The notes under the pieces are model-generated. The model was not told the DNA's origin. It searched no databases and saw nothing but the letters and a program-made list of their open reading frames with translations. From Clusia tigrina (taxonomy: Eukaryota; Arthropoda; Insecta; Diptera; Clusiidae), in the NCBI GenBank assembly GCA_920105625.2, contig OV050030.1, positions 28,514,516 through 28,578,515 of the forward strand: DNA of 64,000 nt. Direction: 5' to 3'. The translations under genes and the position numbers were made by a program. Shown here piece by piece: positions 24,800-36,659 of the stretch. Numbering within the stretch: the stretch's first letter is position 1; every line of letters starts with the position of its first letter.

Positions 24800-26850
24800 G
24801 GAGATTTATTTATTAAATCTACCGATGATTCAAATGGTACTTATAGTATGTGATACAAATGATACTTAATCCATAGTAAATAGTAATCACATATACATAT
24901 TTTGTAGCTACCACTATATAGTCTTCATAAACATCTTGTTCTTTGGGGTCTATCATATCCTCTGTAAGCCGATTATCTCGTCGTTTATATTATCTCCATA
25001 ATAAGTTTCACTCGGTCGTACTATGTTCATGTACCTAAATCGTTTTTCAGCACATCTACAGAGCGTATCTCAGTCTTCGCTGGTGTATAAAATGTGATAC
25101 CACTGAAGAGAGTGGGCGATGAATAAAGATTATCTTAATAAACCCACAAAAATTTACGTCTCTGTCTTTATATAATTCCAGCCAGTTGGATTAAAGATCT
25201 TTCCTCTACCTCTGGTGGATTCATATAACGGCACGGAAACATCTGGATAAAGGGATCTTATGAACTACAAAAGTCGGAGACTTGCTAGAAATTTAAACAA
25301 GTTTACTCACATTTAATCAAAATAAAAGTTCCCGGGAAATGTTTGAAAGGTGAATACACTTATATTAAGAATATGAATAATAAACACCATTAAATTTCTA
25401 CTCTTACTTCTAAGTCTATTTTAATTCACATTCTTGGATGTTCACTGTATTCACAGATAACCTCTTCACCGAAGAGTCGGTCTAATGACTGTAAAGCATG
25501 AAAGATCACATCCAGCCATCCACACATCTTCAAAGACAGCATCTCATACATGTATCGGAAAGAACTGAATTCCTTTCATATGAAAGTAATCGGAAAATCT
25601 TTGCAAATTCGTTCTTCTTCTCACTGGGTGACGCTTTCTGAACCGCAACAACGTGGGTCTACGAGAGTCCGTATTTGAGGGATGATGCAAATGAAGCTCC
25701 CAGATAAGCATTCAATTTTCAAAATAACAACCAATTTGCATACAGAGTAAGTCTCGAATGTGCCATGTCAGTACTCGTAATGCTGTAAATGTATTCTTCC
25801 GCATAAATAGATACATTTCCAACAGACCCACACACACACTGGTTTATGCACGGAGGAGAGCACACGATAAATGCGAAATTCAATGCACTCGATTACACGC
25901 TGGCATGCTTGCTCAAAGGATGCAATTTCGCATTATTACAAAGTAATATCGTAGTGGCAAAAATTCCAAAACCCCGGCAAGGATAAACGCTAGTTAATGG
26001 TATTAAATTTCATGCGTTGCCTTTGCTTTTATGCACCATTATGCTGCATTTCATTTGAAAAAGCAGCAAAAACCTTTCCAAAAACGGTTCTTTATACAGT
26101 TTGCATGCACTCGGATGGCGATTATCCTTTGAAGTTCAAGTTATTTGATAGAGTGCAAGTGTATCCGAAATGATTTTATTAGCATTCACAAGAGTTAAAA
26201 TTACACATCGCAGTACACAAGTGCAAAGGTACTCGTATGGATGCGTGTGTTTTTTTGTATGTGTACAACAATTTTATTAACATTTTAAAATTGATATAAA
26301 ATACACTTCGTTGTAAACATAATCCCATTCATGCGTTTTCATTTTGCTGAAGTGTTCCTGCACTGTAAGCCTTTTCAGTGCTACACTCTTGGAATAGTAT
26401 CCTGCCAATGACGTTATTCGTGTATGTGAATCACATTTGAATAGGAGAGCGTTGTAAATGAATTAAAAAATCTTAGTATCAAACAGTAAAAAGATTTAAC
26501 AAAAATGTATAAATAAAATAATATTAACAATATTCAGAACCAGTCTAATGGCAAGCAAGGGAGTTGGCTTAAATTCTAAATAGACATGAATCTCTAAGCA
26601 CCTATTATATTCCCTTTTCTTCCCAGTTACAGACCTTACATGTCTTTTGCATATAAATTATGATCAGCAAGAACACAGCAACCATATCCTTTGCCTACAT
26701 TCCATTATAATACTAGTTTATTTGCAGCTCTGATAGATAAGGACTGAGCTGTAAAAATATCTAAAAACTTCATATCCATTGTAGATGGTTTATTTAGTAA
26801 CTAAAATAAAAATCTGAAAGGCTTCATATCCTATATGGATGTAGACATGC
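24800..26850. other. Stretch without a supported gene
   Basis: Part of 24900-25150 may be further transposon relic on the minus strand (a frame with SSVVSHFIHQRRLRYAL), but it is too broken to assign. The remainder is AT-rich with no domain, RNA gene or array seen. Confidence 0.4.
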
Positions 26851-26854
26851 ACCC

Positions 26855-27190
26855 AGTCTCAATAGTATTCCAGCAGAAGTTCTTACAAAAATATTGAATG
26901 GCCACAGCCATTCTGCCTTCTTGACATGTACAATACCTGCTTGACAGAAGGGGTATTCCCAGAGGTGTTGAAAAGATATCGACTAGTGGTTTTGAGCAGG
27001 AGAAAAGGAAATCCTGAATCAGCCGACCACTATGGATGCTAGACACTGCAAAGGGGCAAAGTTTTGGAAAATAGCGGTAACTATTGAAAAAACTAGAAGA
27101 TGATTCACCCACGGTTTTAGATACAGCACAAATTCTATATGATATACTCGTGTTGTTATAAGAACCTTTCTTGTAAATGGACCTCAAGTC
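26855..27190 (+). mobile_element. LINE reverse-transcriptase fragment (R1/LOA-like)
   Basis: Plus-strand pieces in shifting frames match the N-terminal half of an RT domain: SLNSIPAEVLTKILNGH, then LDMYNTCLTEGVFPEVLKRY, RLVVLSRRKGNPESADHYG, GKVLEN and DDSPTVLDTAQ. This order (IPAEVL, then a CLTEGVFPE and L-KGKGN segment, then a TAGK-LE block) is the fingers region of R1/LOA-type LINEs. No catalytic YADD or endonuclease is present. The apparent minus-strand ORF at 27187-26831 is an antisense shadow. Confidence 0.75.
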
Positions 27191-30100
27191 CTTATACTAT
27201 TTTAGTTTCAAAATCTCCCTGCGTTTCTTATGTTTTATAAAATTTTTTGTCAAATTATTCAGCCAAATCATGCGCTATCTGTGCTTCCGAACAACAAATA
27301 TAATTATATTATAGAAATTTTATTGAATTTGTAATCTCGAAGTGGAATCTAGAGGGAGGGTATAATTGTGTCTGATAGTAGTGTAAACACATAAAGGAAA
27401 GTCAACAATTTATTGAAATCAGGCCTCATGTTCAATTATGGTAAATTCGGCCGTCAACCAACTTGATTGGTAAATTAAAGTACACAAATTACGTTCGAAT
27501 TGCAGCTATCGATAAATAATTACAGCGGCGACCGCACTTGAGAGCGTCTATAAAATATGTTGAAGATTAGCTGAGCCAACTGCAAAACAAAACCAACACT
27601 AATGACAGGAAAAGGATATAAATAAAAATAATGAAAGCATAAAAAAGACTAACTTTAACAATAAAAAAAAAGTAGAAAAAAGCAATCGATTTGTACAACA
27701 GCACACATAAATAAGGCTTAAACTTCCAAGGACAATACAATTTGTTATACTGATTTACGATACAAAGGCACCAACAAATACGAAGAGCTAAGGCGAGCAG
27801 CCTACAACAAAAGTCAAACACACCTAAGCAGCATGAGGCAGCAGAGTAGCGCAATATAAGGGAACACAACCTATAAACTGTGACAGAGGACGGAGGACAG
27901 AGCGGATATATGGAAATGCTAGTGCTACTGTTGCTGAAACTTACTCGTAGTCGTATGTACGAGTAATATCCTGGCAACTGAAAATATATGAGCAAACTAA
28001 CCATGAAGGTCCGTGCGAGCAGAAGTGCTAGCAAAGCAACTCCTGCTCGAATGCGAGTGCCTACAATGGAAACAAAAATAACGATAGGCCGACTGAAAAC
28101 AAAAAGTCAACTAATATCTGTGCGACTGGACACAGGATTTTTAATTTGTGCACTCTGGGGTGCTTGTTAGGCAACCTCATTGCACCCCTGCTCGAGCGCC
28201 TCGTTTTGTTGGCAGTTTAGTATATTTATCTTGTTCTTTTCTAGTTTTTTTTTCCTATTTGTTCCGTGTTGTATTTGCGTGGCCACTTCAGGATTTCCAC
28301 ACGTTACCCTATTAACGTAAATTTCTCCCCAGTTGCTGCTGTCGCTACGAGCCAGAGCTCTGGACTGTCGCCATGTGGGTCCAGAGTCCAGTGCAGGTGA
28401 ATGCCATGCTGTGTAAGCAAAAAAACTGGGCATGCGAGTGCATAATGGGAACATGTCTGTGTAGAGAGGAGTAAAGCTACTGATAAATATCCAAGGATGA
28501 GCGTGGAGTTTTGAGTAGGCCTGCAGGCGCCAATTGTACACAGGCATCACAATGAAGAGCAAATTAGAAAACCAGCAATGCTGCTGAGCTGAAGAGTATT
28601 GCAAAAATATTGAACTTTCCATTACAGGCAAGTATTGTGGAGACAAGTAAATGTAGCTGTGTGGATAACTCAGGAAGTGAATTATTAAATTGCTTCCAAT
28701 TAGATAGAAACTTTATTAGAACAATTCAAGAGTGAACAGGTATGCGGGAGACAGGCTAAACATTTCTTTAATGGCTGTGCATCACGATGTTGAAAGCATT
28801 TCCCACAGATATTTTGAACAAGAACAACATATAATTCCACAATATGAGTAGTAATAAAGCAGAACCCTTTTCAAATTGTGAAACACTAGTACTCAAGGAT
28901 ATGTTACAGGCACTCAAAGCTCCACGATGATATATGCCAACAGGTACCCAGAGGAAAGGTAGGTTCGCCAGCATATTATAAAGAAAGCTTGAAGCAGAAA
29001 CGACGAATATAGAAAACAGCTCTAGCCAAGGAACAGATATGAAAGCAAGTAAGGATATTATGTTTCTTATAGGATTGAAATGAAGATTTTTCCATCTTCT
29101 GGGATTTTTAAGATTTCTATTTTCAAGATTATTGGGTGTGATGATGGTTCGAAAACCACACATCTCCTCTACCATGTTATAACAAAACCATCAGGACCTG
29201 AATAACACTTCCCTTATATTAAAATTGTGTATATATTCCTAATGTTTCATCTAACGCCATTTGAGTAAGTAATGAGTTATTAGTAAGTTTGTTGTTCTAT
29301 CATATTATATCATACTATAAGTCATAACCGATATGACTATCTCATTTGCTCTAATGAACAAACTTCTCGTATATTCCAGAATAAACTGGAAAGCAGAAAT
29401 TCACTTTCAAGAAGGCAGAGTAAGGCAACAAAGAAGTTTGCCACTTGCAACAATTCAATACTCCGAAACAGATGGTCTTCATTGACTTTTAACACGACCA
29501 TAAGGATGCATTTTATAAATTGCCATTAAATAGTCCGCAGGCCAACGAGCACACCCAGACTCCTCAGCAGCATAGAAAAGAGAGGTGTGCGAGGAAAAAG
29601 GAGAAGCTGTGAGCTCAAAGGACGCGTCATTAGAAACATCTCCGCCTGCTATTGCGAAATGTAATGCTTGAATTAATATTGCAATTATACACACTACTTC
29701 CGCTCTCCTCTGAGAGAGGTACACAAGGAGTGAGTTGAGCGAGACGGTATGTTTGTGTGAAAAAATGTTTGCAAATTATCATCGGCACTATCGCAATCCT
29801 GTGCAGCTTGCTACACCACTCTTCTCTGCTATTTCAATTTCAAGTCGACTGTAATGGCGTTTGCATGTTGAGCTTGGTGCCATTAACTTGAGGCATATTC
29901 CCAAAAGTCACAAATGCATTTTCTTTCAACACAAAGCCATGTAGACATGAGCACACTCCCCCACACACACATACTTGCTGAAGAGGCGCACACACACACA
30001 TACGCATACGCACACTTAAGTTCATTTTGAGTCATTTTCTTTTTGGTGAAACGTTTCTAAGATGGCAGCATTTCCGCAGTGGAAAGTGTTGCTGTTTTCA

Positions 30101-30580
30101 AGCAGCACAGTGGAGCCTAAAATAAAGTGTGTCGAATGGATTTCTACAATAATTTAGTTCAAATTAGGGACTTATTGCTCGGAACTATATATAAAAAAAA
30201 TGGGTATATTTACAAATATCTCTATTCATTTGAGTACGCCTCCTATCGGGATTAGAAACACTGCTCAACCACCCAAACTTAATACACACTTTATCCTTGT
30301 TCTTTGGGTACAAGACAAAGGCGCACAAAGCCACCACTTTAGGGATCTTTACAACAATTATAATAATATCACCACTCCTGACGACCACGACCGTGAATGC
30401 AAAAACAGGTTGCCAACTTAAAAGCCAAAAATCGCAGAATGAACCCGATGTGAAAACTACTCAGAGACACACACATAGATGGGCTGTGCCATATATTTTG
30501 CTTGATTTATTATCAGACTTAACTTATGATTTTTCAAAATGTGGAAGGCAGCAGTAAAAATGAGTCAAAAATGTATAATT
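27190..30580. other. Stretch with three unassigned minus-strand ORFs
   Basis: Open frames of 155, 159 and 135 codons occur on the minus strand at 28034-27567, 28646-28167 and 29175-28768. The first is dominated by Leu, Tyr, Phe and Cys runs and looks like chance. The second (containing SPALDSGPTWRQSRALARSD) and the third have no recognised domain or good start context. A CA-rich microsatellite-like tract lies at about 29960-30015. No gene is claimed. Confidence 0.4.
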
Positions 30581-30584
30581 CTTG

Positions 30585-31905
30585 CAGCAAACCAAGCTAT
30601 GTAGGTAGGTTGAGCAGCCGCATCATCAATAAACCAGTGATACCACTGGGGGAACCGAGGCATAGCTACGCTTACCCCTCCATATTGAACCAACCTGAGC
30701 CTTTTATAAAGCGAAGAAAGTTGTGGCACCTGACTGGTACAGATTCTCTATACTTGTTAAGAAGTGGGATCCTATTAAACGTTCCCTATTTCTAGCAAAA
30801 GCTGGACATGTACAGAAGAGATGCTGCACCCTTTCCAGTTCCTCCTCGTTTCTGCAGCTGCGGCAGAAATTCTGCGTATAAACTATCATTCTTCTTGCAT
30901 GATTTCCTATTAGACAATGTCCCGAGAGGGCTCCTATTAAAGTCCTAATTTGTAGTCCATTGAGTCTAATAATACTCCTAGATATATGCAGATTTAGCCT
31001 CGGCCTTGTTTGCCTGGCGATTTCACACGTAGTGGCACAGATCCACCTTTGATTGGTAGAATTAATTAGTGTCTCCGTTATGATAAGCTTACAAGTCGCG
31101 AGAGGTATACCCATATGCCTACTGACATTTGGCATACAAGTGCCATCTCTTGCAAGTTGATCCTAGCTGTTCCCTGGTATATCCCTATGGCCTGGTACCC
31201 AGCATAAATGGATATGGAATTGCCATCTCATTTAAAGATCGGCGACTGTCTAAGACACTCCTTGATGTTATTTGGTATGCATTCAAAGCCCTTAGTGCAG
31301 ATTGGCTGTCTGATACAATACAGATATCCTTGACGGTTACCTCGTTTATCCTCAACCAATTCGGGGCTTCGTGAATAGCGGTTATTTCCGCTTGAATAAC
31401 ACTGCAGTTGTCCATAAGTTTGAAGGATTCACTGATTGAGGGCATTTCGCAATAAAATCCTCATCCTACACCGGTATTCATTTTTGATCTGTCTATGTAT
31501 ATCTTGATGGGAGTATCTGGTGATGGATTCCCCTCGAGCCTTTCCTGTCTGGAAGGAATCATCACCAAAAAATTTCTTTCGAAACAAAGAGAAGAAGGAA
31601 GGTAATCAATATTACTGGGTATGTCCACATAGGATTTTAATATGATCGCATGTCCATACGGCACAGCTTTCCATTGTGAGCTTGCCTTGAGCCGAACGGC
31701 GGAGCATGCCGCTAAAAATTTTTCTGAAGAGATCTAAGGGTGGCAGATGTAGTATGATATCCAATGCCAAGGTTGGCGTGGTTTTCATGGTGCCACTTAT
31801 TGCTAATTCTGCAACAAACCAATCGTAGTAGTTATTTTCTGTGACCTTGGGAGTGAAAAGAATGCACAACCGGGAGATTTGTTGATACTGGTGTGGTTTG
31901 AATTT
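30585..31905 (-). mobile_element. Degenerate RNase H-bearing LINE, 3' half
   Basis: Read from 31905 on the minus strand. An RT-connection piece contains TPTLALDIILHLPPLDLF (about 31770). RNase H follows with IYIDRSKMNTGVG (YTDGSKM expected, about 31490), VIQAEITAIHEAPNWL, IVSDSQSALRALNAYQ and an eroded NEMAIPYPFMLGTRP. The C-terminal region (31135-30704) has LNGLQIRTLIGALSGHCLIG, then CRSCRNEEELERVQHLFCTC. It ends with an SGWFNMEG-like tail and a 3' end containing CAACCTACCTA at about 30605. Several frameshifts separate the parts. It shares its tail type with the element at 43 kb. Confidence 0.82.
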
Positions 31906-31952
31906 CAAAGAATTTTTTATTATATTGCATTTTGTTTAAAATTTAGTGCAAG

Positions 31953-32088
31953 AAGTTCGAAGGAAGAAAAGTGCCAGTAGCTGAGCTTCCTTGGGATAAG
32001 GTACAAGAACTTAAATCAAAAAGTTCGAAGGATGGAAGGTGCTATGACGTGAACTCCCCTGGTATAGAGTACATAAATATTAGATATC
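31953..32088. repeat. Imperfect 68-bp tandem duplication
   Basis: Two units start with AAGTTCGAAGGA at 31953 and 32021. They share GTGC, a CTGAGCTTCC/GTGAACTCCC segment and GGTA(C/T)A further on. It lies immediately beyond the 5' end of the LINE relic. Confidence 0.6.
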
Positions 32089-32094
32089 GAGGTG

Positions 32095-34725
32095 CTACCT
32101 ATATATTAGAATATTTACTATACTGTCAGACTTATTGGCTTTAGCTAACGAGTTGTTCCTAAAGATTGCTTAAAACTAATTATTTCGGCCACCACTGTAA
32201 ATATGTGCACTGTAAGTATGGAAGTGTGGGTGCCTGTCTCTCTACTTAGTGCGCAAATGTTTCCAAGAACAACAACAACCAGAAGATCATTTACAAAGCG
32301 TGAAATCAAGAAATGTGAAATGCACAACCAGAGCGCTTTGTTGTAGCTGTTCTTGTGGTTGTTGTTGTAATTGTTGTGGTTGTAATAGCGGTTTAATTAA
32401 GAAAATTGATAATTAGTTTTGACAGTAAAATGAAAGATGCTACGAGATGTGCGGTAAAAAATGTGGTGGCGTTCACACACTAACACACACCGAAGCAAAC
32501 ATCCTCGTATTCATGCGAACGAGTATGGGTGTGTGTGCGTTTGTGTTTGTAGTACGGTTACATCCGGCGCAGACATGTGTACGAATGTGTTGCAGCTCAT
32601 AAGGAGCCGGATATTGCGGGGGCATAGAGCGTGGCTCTGTGTCTGCTAGGAGAAGTAAGTCTCAGTGTCTATTACTGCGTGTGTGTGGCTCTGTGTCTGC
32701 TAATATTTATTCGGTGTCCCTGAAAGCACAATGCAAAGCAAGTACACGAGTAGCTGGTCGCGTATTTTGTTCAGTTTCACGTAGTTCCTTCTCACAAATA
32801 TTTGCTTCAATTTGTTTTTATTAAAAGTTCCCTCTTAATGCAGTCCTGAGAAATGTGTGCAAAAGTTTGTCATTTAATTTAATTAAGCTTAATTAAACTT
32901 AATTCATACTTTTACAAGCATTCTGGGAAATGCATTTCATTCGCTTCCTTAAAATAAATGGACGCGGAGGCATTGGTTTAATTAAGTATTTCATAAAATT
33001 GTTCTGAACAGTCTTTAAGACTCTTCGATCCTAATACAGGAGTTGTAAAAATTTACTGAATCATAAACTAATTTTTCTTTGAAATTATGTACTAAAATAC
33101 AATATGTATTTAAACTGATATGTTATCTCGATCTAGTATCTGAACAAATAAAGAATGACGCGAAATAACAGTATACAACTTCCTTAGTTCTTTCTTCATG
33201 TTGATCTGCAGAGTCCAGGGAAAGAATACTGATCACGGATGAGAAGATATTTAGCTTTCCTCGAAATAACAGGCGTGCTGGTCTTGTAATCATGGGGTCT
33301 TGGATGAAAATCTGACGTAGAGTATTGTCTTTTTTTACTGAAATCAATATCTTTTTCTCTTGGAAGGCCCAGAAGCTCCTAATCACTAACCCAAAGTAGT
33401 GACTTTATGATTAATTATGGTCCAAGGAATTAACCATAAACAATTACGTTTGCCTTATTGGGCTTAAATAACAACGCTGCTATACATTGTAGTCCTTAAG
33501 TAATAATATATGCATCCGATTTCATAATAGACATCCACCGCTCCGATTCACAAACGCAACGGCTTTGAAAAATGTATGGTTATAGGTCAAATATACAGGA
33601 CGTCAATTTGGCCCCTCCCACCAAGGATCAAGGAATTCAATAGTCCTTCTCTATTTTTGTACTAGCATTGAGTATAGCTGGAAAGTACATTTCCTAAAGT
33701 AAGTACATTTCCTAAGAATGTACATTTCACAATTGTTCTTCAGTGGAAGAATTGTTCTCATTGCCTTAAATGGAGAAGCGGAGAACTTTAACTCCCTCTT
33801 ACACGAAAATCAACAATATTAATGCACTTGAACATATTCCAACCCAAGCAAGAACGGATTGCTGATGATGTGCTTGAGTTTTCGAAAACCAACTCCTGCT
33901 ATTTCAGGTAAAAATTTTCTCGCCCTTGATCAGTATTTTCTCCCAGTTCGTAGTTGAGGCTTGTCTCAGAATTTTCAATAGTCTTTGCAGCCGTAAGCTA
34001 AATTTTTGTTCACTCTGAAGCTGTCCTTTTCTTAACTTGTGATGTATTTAAGGAAAAGAAATGTGGTATACACTTCTCTATTCTCACCCTATATAACTCA
34101 TCTCAAGGTAGAAACTCGTAAAATAGTCTAAGTATGCACTTCATTACGCTTCAACTCGTAGAGTTGTAGTAATAGTTGAATCTACAGTTTCATATTTTTC
34201 CTATTTTAATCCACTAAAGAGCAGTTTTTTGAAAACTTTCTGAAATATTCCGTTATCAACTACTAATAAACACCAACCCTGTATACTGTGTCCGACCTTT
34301 GCCTCTAAAAATGCTGCCGGTTTGCATATCCTGGCATGTTTGCTTTTCATCACTAGTGCAAACTAGAAATGGCGCATCATCCTTATCCGGTGCGCAAACT
34401 TTGCAATGTGGAACTCATAATTCACTTGTTTGTGCACGGGTATTTGTGGCCGGCAACTGTTGGCGGTGCACTGAGTTCTTAATTAAAAGTGCAAACAGTG
34501 GGGGCACTTTACCAACAAAAACAAACAAACAAAAAATACACGGCACAAAATGCTGCTGCAGTTTTAGGCTGTGTGCGAACTTCACCTTATGATTTGTTAC
34601 GCAGACTTCATTATTTTCTTTTACAACAAACAACTTTTCGGCCATGCCATGCAACTGTCACGTTTTAGAGTTGCCACATTACTTCAATTTGTTTGTTGAG
34701 GCATTAACATTTTCAAGAACGCGAT
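32095..34725. other. Stretch without a supported gene
   Basis: Contains GTT/CAA-rich trinucleotide tracts (about 32265-32385) and a repeated GTGGCTCTGTGTCTGCTA (about 32631 and 32684) in a G/T-rich patch. A short duplicated GTACATTTCCTAA also occurs (about 33686-33715). The frame at 33386-33123 has no identifiable domain. Confidence 0.45.
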
Positions 34726-34729
34726 AAAA

Positions 34730-34925
34730 GTGCTTGGGGGCCCCAAAATTTGGACACTGGAAGATGCCTCCGGAGAGGAACTGCAAGCACTCCTGAAATT
34801 CGCTAAAAACGTGGACATCCTTCAAGATGCTCATTAAAACTCTACGTAGAGGACTAGCTCCTTCTGATACCGCTGAGGATCAATAGACCTATGTGAGGCT
34901 TATGGCCAACCAGATTAACCTAACC
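34730..34925 (+). mobile_element. LINE 3' terminus
   Basis: A plus-strand frame (IWTLEDASGEELQALLKF, then AKNVDILQDAH and a stop at 34836) looks like the last residues of a LINE polyprotein. A short 3' UTR with GGCTTATGGCCAACCAGATT follows, ending in AACCTAACCTTA, a simple-repeat terminus like those of R1/LOA-type LINEs. It abuts the mariner relic directly. The rest of the element is missing. Confidence 0.55.
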
Positions 34926-34927
34926 TT

Positions 34928-35860
34928 ACCAAAAACATACATAAATTTAAATAAATAGAATACAATCTCTTACCGCCGAGCCATTTCTTCACATTTGGAA
35001 GCAGGAAATAGACGCAGGGAGGTGAATCGGAAGAATATGCTGCATGAGGGAGGAATTCGTAACCTAATGCCTGCAACTTTACCATTGCTACTGCGATCTT
35101 GTGAACCGGTGCGTTGTCTTGATGGAAGAGAACTTTCTTCCTCGCCAAATGCGGTCGTTTTTGCTTCAAATCGGCGTCGAATCGATCCAAAAACTCTGCA
35201 TAATCGGTAATCGTTTTACCCTTTTCAATGTGATCGATGTGAATGACACTACCCGCTTCCCAAAACACTCTCTCCATGACATTGTTGGCCTAAAGACCCA
35301 CCTTGGCCTTCTCCGGCTTCGGTTCTACAGGAGAAGTCCACTGTCTCGCCTGTTCCTTGGTTTCTGGTGTGTTGCGAAGAATCCATATTTCGTCCACGGT
35401 TACGAAACTGCGGAAAAACTCACTCGGATTGCAATTGAACATCACCAAACTCTCCTTTAAAGTTGTCAAACGATTGCGTTTCTTGTCCATCGTGAGCAAA
35501 TGCGGCACCCATCTTGCGGATAGATTTTCATATCCAAAATTGAAATCACTGATCTATGTGATAAACCTGTAGCTTCTTCACGTTCATGCACCTTCACTAG
35601 CCGATCGTCCAATATCATACAATGGATTTTATCGACCATTTCTGGTGTGGTAACCCCAATTGGGCGACCAGAACGTTCGGCGCCACTTGTGTTGGTTCAA
35701 CCGCACCGAAATTAAGTAAACCACTGGTGGATGGTTCCAACAGATGGTGAAGTGTTCCATAAAACTCTTCAAGCGTTTGTTTCGTTGGCGTGAGACTGCG
35801 TAGCTGCCTTCGAGTTCATACCTGCACACTCCAGAACCAAGTCCATTAGAGCAAAAAGTT
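34928..35860 (-). mobile_element. Mariner transposon relic, transposase inactivated
   Basis: Minus-strand pieces cover most of a mariner transposase. N-terminal part: IGVTTPEMVDKIHCMILDDR, then VKVHEREEATGLSHRSVISI (about 35660-35550). Catalytic part: MDKKRNRLTTLKESLVMFNC, RSFVTVDEIW (first Asp present), TPETKEQARQWTSP, VLFHQDNAPVH (second Asp present), then PCVYFLLPN, where the third Asp of the usual PCD(Y/F)F block is replaced by Val. KKWLGGKR follows near the end. There are frameshifts upstream of 35508 and a stop between 35508 and 35277. Terminal inverted repeats were not identified. Loss of the third catalytic residue and the stops mean it cannot transpose itself. Confidence 0.88.
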
Positions 35861-36437
35861 TTCCAACTATTATGACTGATTGCTTACTTGCTGTTGACGA
35901 CCTTCTGTTAATCTAATTGCTCAATTTTATAGAATATATGGTGATATTTATTAATAACACTTGGAACAGAGAAGGGTCTAGTATAAGTCACGGTGCAGAA
36001 GAAAAACGTTATATCAAATATTTTACATAACTGAGGATACGATAAAGAAAAGAAGTATAGATTTTGTTCTCATTAAATATATACTACGAAAAGTACTGAA
36101 CACCCAAAAAGAATCGTCGAAAAGTTACCCAAAGTATAGGGTGAACGAAATATTGAAGGATTTCCATGGAATTCAATCAACTCTGTTCATCAATGTAAGT
36201 AAATATACACCCATTTTAGGACAGACAAACGATTTCTAGTCTTTGCCATTGTTCTATAACATTAAACTCTTAAGTTGTACATAAAACAAAATCGTTGTGT
36301 TTTACTGAAAAACTATATTTGGCAAGGTCAGAGAGCATATTTAAGAATTAATATCTTCAAAAATTTTGAAAAGTAAGGCAGTCAATACACACACTAAGAT
36401 AATATCGATTACAGAATTATCGGTAACGAAATCAAAG

Positions 36438-36645
36438 TACATATCGAGTACTCACAATATCAAGTACTCATAGTACCGAGTACAAGGAGTATCGAGTACG
36501 AGGAGTATTGAGTATTCACAGTATCGAGTATTCATAGTATCGAGTATTCATAGTATCGAATACTTATAGTATTGAGTACTTACACTTACAAGTAGTCATA
36601 CTATCAGGTACTCATAGTATCGAGAACTCATATTATCGAGTATAG
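36438..36645. repeat. Minisatellite, 16-bp unit x 13
   Basis: Thirteen consecutive 16-bp units with consensus ATAGTATCGAGTACTC and no insertion or deletion between units. Substitutions are spread over all copies. The consensus carries the 8-bp palindrome GAGTACTC and the core TATCGA. Confidence 0.92.
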
Positions 36646-36659
36646 ATTCTATGAACCAA

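Noticed and set aside
26831..27187. 118-codon minus-strand ORF
   Set aside because: Antisense shadow of a plus-strand LINE RT fragment.
27567..28034. 155-codon minus-strand ORF
   Set aside because: Dominated by Leu/Tyr/Phe/Cys runs arising from AAG/AAT/GCA-rich plus-strand sequence; no domain, no start context.
33123..33386. Possible Tc1-like frame on the minus strand
   Set aside because: A weak ARLLFRGK-type similarity only; no catalytic or HTH motif could be located.
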